Assembly (NCBI GenBank): GCA_030150595.1
Contig: JASLFQ010000282.1
Span: 1-5,685, forward strand
Length of the DNA stretch: 5,685 nt
Origin: Aquirhabdus sp.
GTDB lineage: Bacteria; Pseudomonadota; Gammaproteobacteria; Pseudomonadales; Moraxellaceae
Reading direction: 5' to 3'
Position numbers and translations under genes: made by a program. The notes under the pieces are model-generated. The model had not been told where the DNA came from. It saw nothing but the letters and a program-made list of their open reading frames with translations, and did not search any database. How positions within the stretch are numbered: the first letter of the stretch is position 1; each line of letters starts with the position of its first letter. Positions 4,644-5,685 of the stretch are shown here, in pieces.

Positions 4644-5685
4644 ATGGATACCACCACTCTGCCCACATTAACAACGAATCAGGCAACTGATGCCACACCT
4701 ATTCAGCGAACATTTACCGCACAAGCCGACACAGCAATTCGCTTACGCCAATCGACTGCGTCAGAACGCATCGAGAAAATCAAAAAACTTAAAGCTAGTC
4801 TTCTCACACATTCAGAAGATGTCATTGCGGCTGGTTTTGCGGATTTCGGTAAACCTGCAGCCGAAGTTGAACTCACAGAGATTTTACCTGTTGTTGCTGA
4901 AGCCAATGAAGCAATTCGCAAACTCAGCAGTTGGATGAAACCGAAGAAAGTCTGGCCATCGCGCATGATGATCGGCACAATTGGCTACACCCAATATGAG
5001 CCGAAAGGCCGCGTGCTGATTATTTCGCCTTGGAACTATCCTGTTAATTTAACGCTTGGCCCATTTGTATCAGCAATCGCAGCTGGTAATACTGTCATTA
5101 TCAAAACATCTGAAATGACACCACACCTGTCTGCTGTGATTGCCACAATCATTCGTGAAACCTTTGATGAAAGCGAAGTCGCATTATTTGAAGGTGATGC
5201 AACAGTTGCTCAAGCGCTTCTTGAACTGCCTTTTGACCATATTTTCTTCACGGGCTCGCCTGCTGTTGGCAAAGTCGTGATGACAGCTGCAGCAAAACAC
5301 CTCACCAGCGTAACTTTGGAGCTCGGCGGTAAATCGCCAACGATTATTGATGAAACAGCGGATTTAGAACTCGCGGCAAAAAACACACTATGGGCAAAAT
5401 TCACCAACAATGGACAAACGTGTATTGCACCTGATCACGTCTATGTCCACGCCACTGTGAAAGATGCTTTTGTTAAACACTGTGTCGATGCATTGGACAA
5501 CATTTATGGCAAAGACGCGGAAAAAGTAGAAAGCCCGTATCTTGCCCGTATCGTTAACCCGCGCCACGTCGCACGTGTTAAAGGTTTATTGGATGATGCA
5601 ACGTCTCGTGGTGCACGAGTGATTACTGGTGGACAATACGATGGAGATAAACGTTATATTGCACCAACACTGCTGGATGGGATTC
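4644..5685 (+). CDS. NAD(P)-dependent aldehyde dehydrogenase, class 3-like (3'-truncated)
   Basis: Oxidises an aldehyde to the carboxylic acid with NAD(P)+. The first 347 codons are present and the frame is still open at the window end; class 3-like enzymes usually have about 450-490 residues, so roughly a quarter is missing. The start has AAGGA (4632-4636) 7 nt upstream. Key elements are intact: Asn131 in SPWNYPVN, the cofactor-region Lys154 in IIKTSE, the Rossmann turn FTGSPAVG (202-209), Glu226 in LELGGKSP, and the nucleophile Cys260 in NNGQTCIAP. SPWNYP with GQTCIAPD places it with the class 3/coniferyl- or fatty-aldehyde dehydrogenase group, not the betaine or succinate-semialdehyde enzymes. 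The substrate cannot be assigned. The first 20 or so residues are rich in Thr and Ala and lie outside the conserved domain. It is divergent from murB and probably separately regulated. Confidence 0.93.
   Translation, partial: MDTTTLPTLTTNQATDATPIQRTFTAQADTAIRLRQSTASERIEKIKKLKASLLTHSEDVIAAGFADFGKPAAEVELTEILPVVAEANEAIRKLSSWMKPKKVWPSRMMIGTIGYTQYEPKGRVLIISPWNYPVNLTLGPFVSAIAAGNTVIIKTSEMTPHLSAVIATIIRETFDESEVALFEGDATVAQALLELPFDHIFFTGSPAVGKVVMTAAAKHLTSVTLELGGKSPTIIDETADLELAAKNTLWAKFTNNGQTCIAPDHVYVHATVKDAFVKHCVDALDNIYGKDAEKVESPYLARIVNPRHVARVKGLLDDATSRGARVITGGQYDGDKRYIAPTLLDGI

Noticed and set aside
4703..4978. Open frame of 91 codons antisense to the aldehyde dehydrogenase
   Set aside because: It is fully contained in the conserved enzyme gene and has no independent support.
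1..5685. Mobile element, CRISPR, toxin-antitoxin, phage or defence genes
   Set aside because: No transposase, integrase, repeat array or paired small genes are visible. All substantial coding capacity is explained by six conserved housekeeping or metabolic genes.

Overview
The window holds ordinary chromosomal housekeeping DNA of a gammaproteobacterium, most likely Moraxellaceae (Acinetobacter or a near relative). This placement is inference. It rests on lysC next to csrA, a CsrA with a tail well beyond the usual 61-65 residues, an E. coli-type (type I) MurB, moderate GC and AT-rich intergenic DNA. I see no mobile element, CRISPR array, tRNA, rRNA or defence cassette, and no convincing undescribed system. 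The points of interest are regulatory DNA and lineage-specific protein extensions.

Layout: (1) 1-479, + strand: the 3' end of lysC, aspartate kinase, comprising its regulatory ACT domains. (2) 480-692: a 213-bp gap with two inverted repeats, a perfect TATAAT -10 element and a leader of about 100 nt for csrA. (3) 693-932, +: csrA, followed by a strong bidirectional rho-independent terminator at 961-994 that also serves the convergent genes on the other strand. (4) 4280 down to 1032, - strand: murB, then a SanA/YdcF/ElyC-type DUF218 membrane protein whose start overlaps the end of murB by 8 nt, then a PldB-like alpha/beta hydrolase after a gap of about 80 nt. This is probably one transcription unit, perhaps with a weak extra promoter before the hydrolase. 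(5) 4281-4643: a divergent intergenic region with a perfect 17-nt palindrome on the murB side and a sigma70-like promoter overlapped by an inverted repeat on the other. (6) 4644-5685, +: the first 347 codons of a class 3-like aldehyde dehydrogenase, cut by the window end.

How the genes relate: MurB makes UDP-N-acetylmuramate for peptidoglycan. The translationally coupled DUF218 protein belongs to a family linked to envelope integrity (SanA, ElyC), so a shared envelope role is reasonable. The hydrolase may act on lipids, but its substrate cannot be read from sequence. lysC fits the theme loosely, because the aspartate pathway supplies diaminopimelate. CsrA is a global post-transcriptional regulator whose own Shine-Dalgarno region looks like a CsrA site. 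The aldehyde dehydrogenase appears to be a separate, independently promoted gene.
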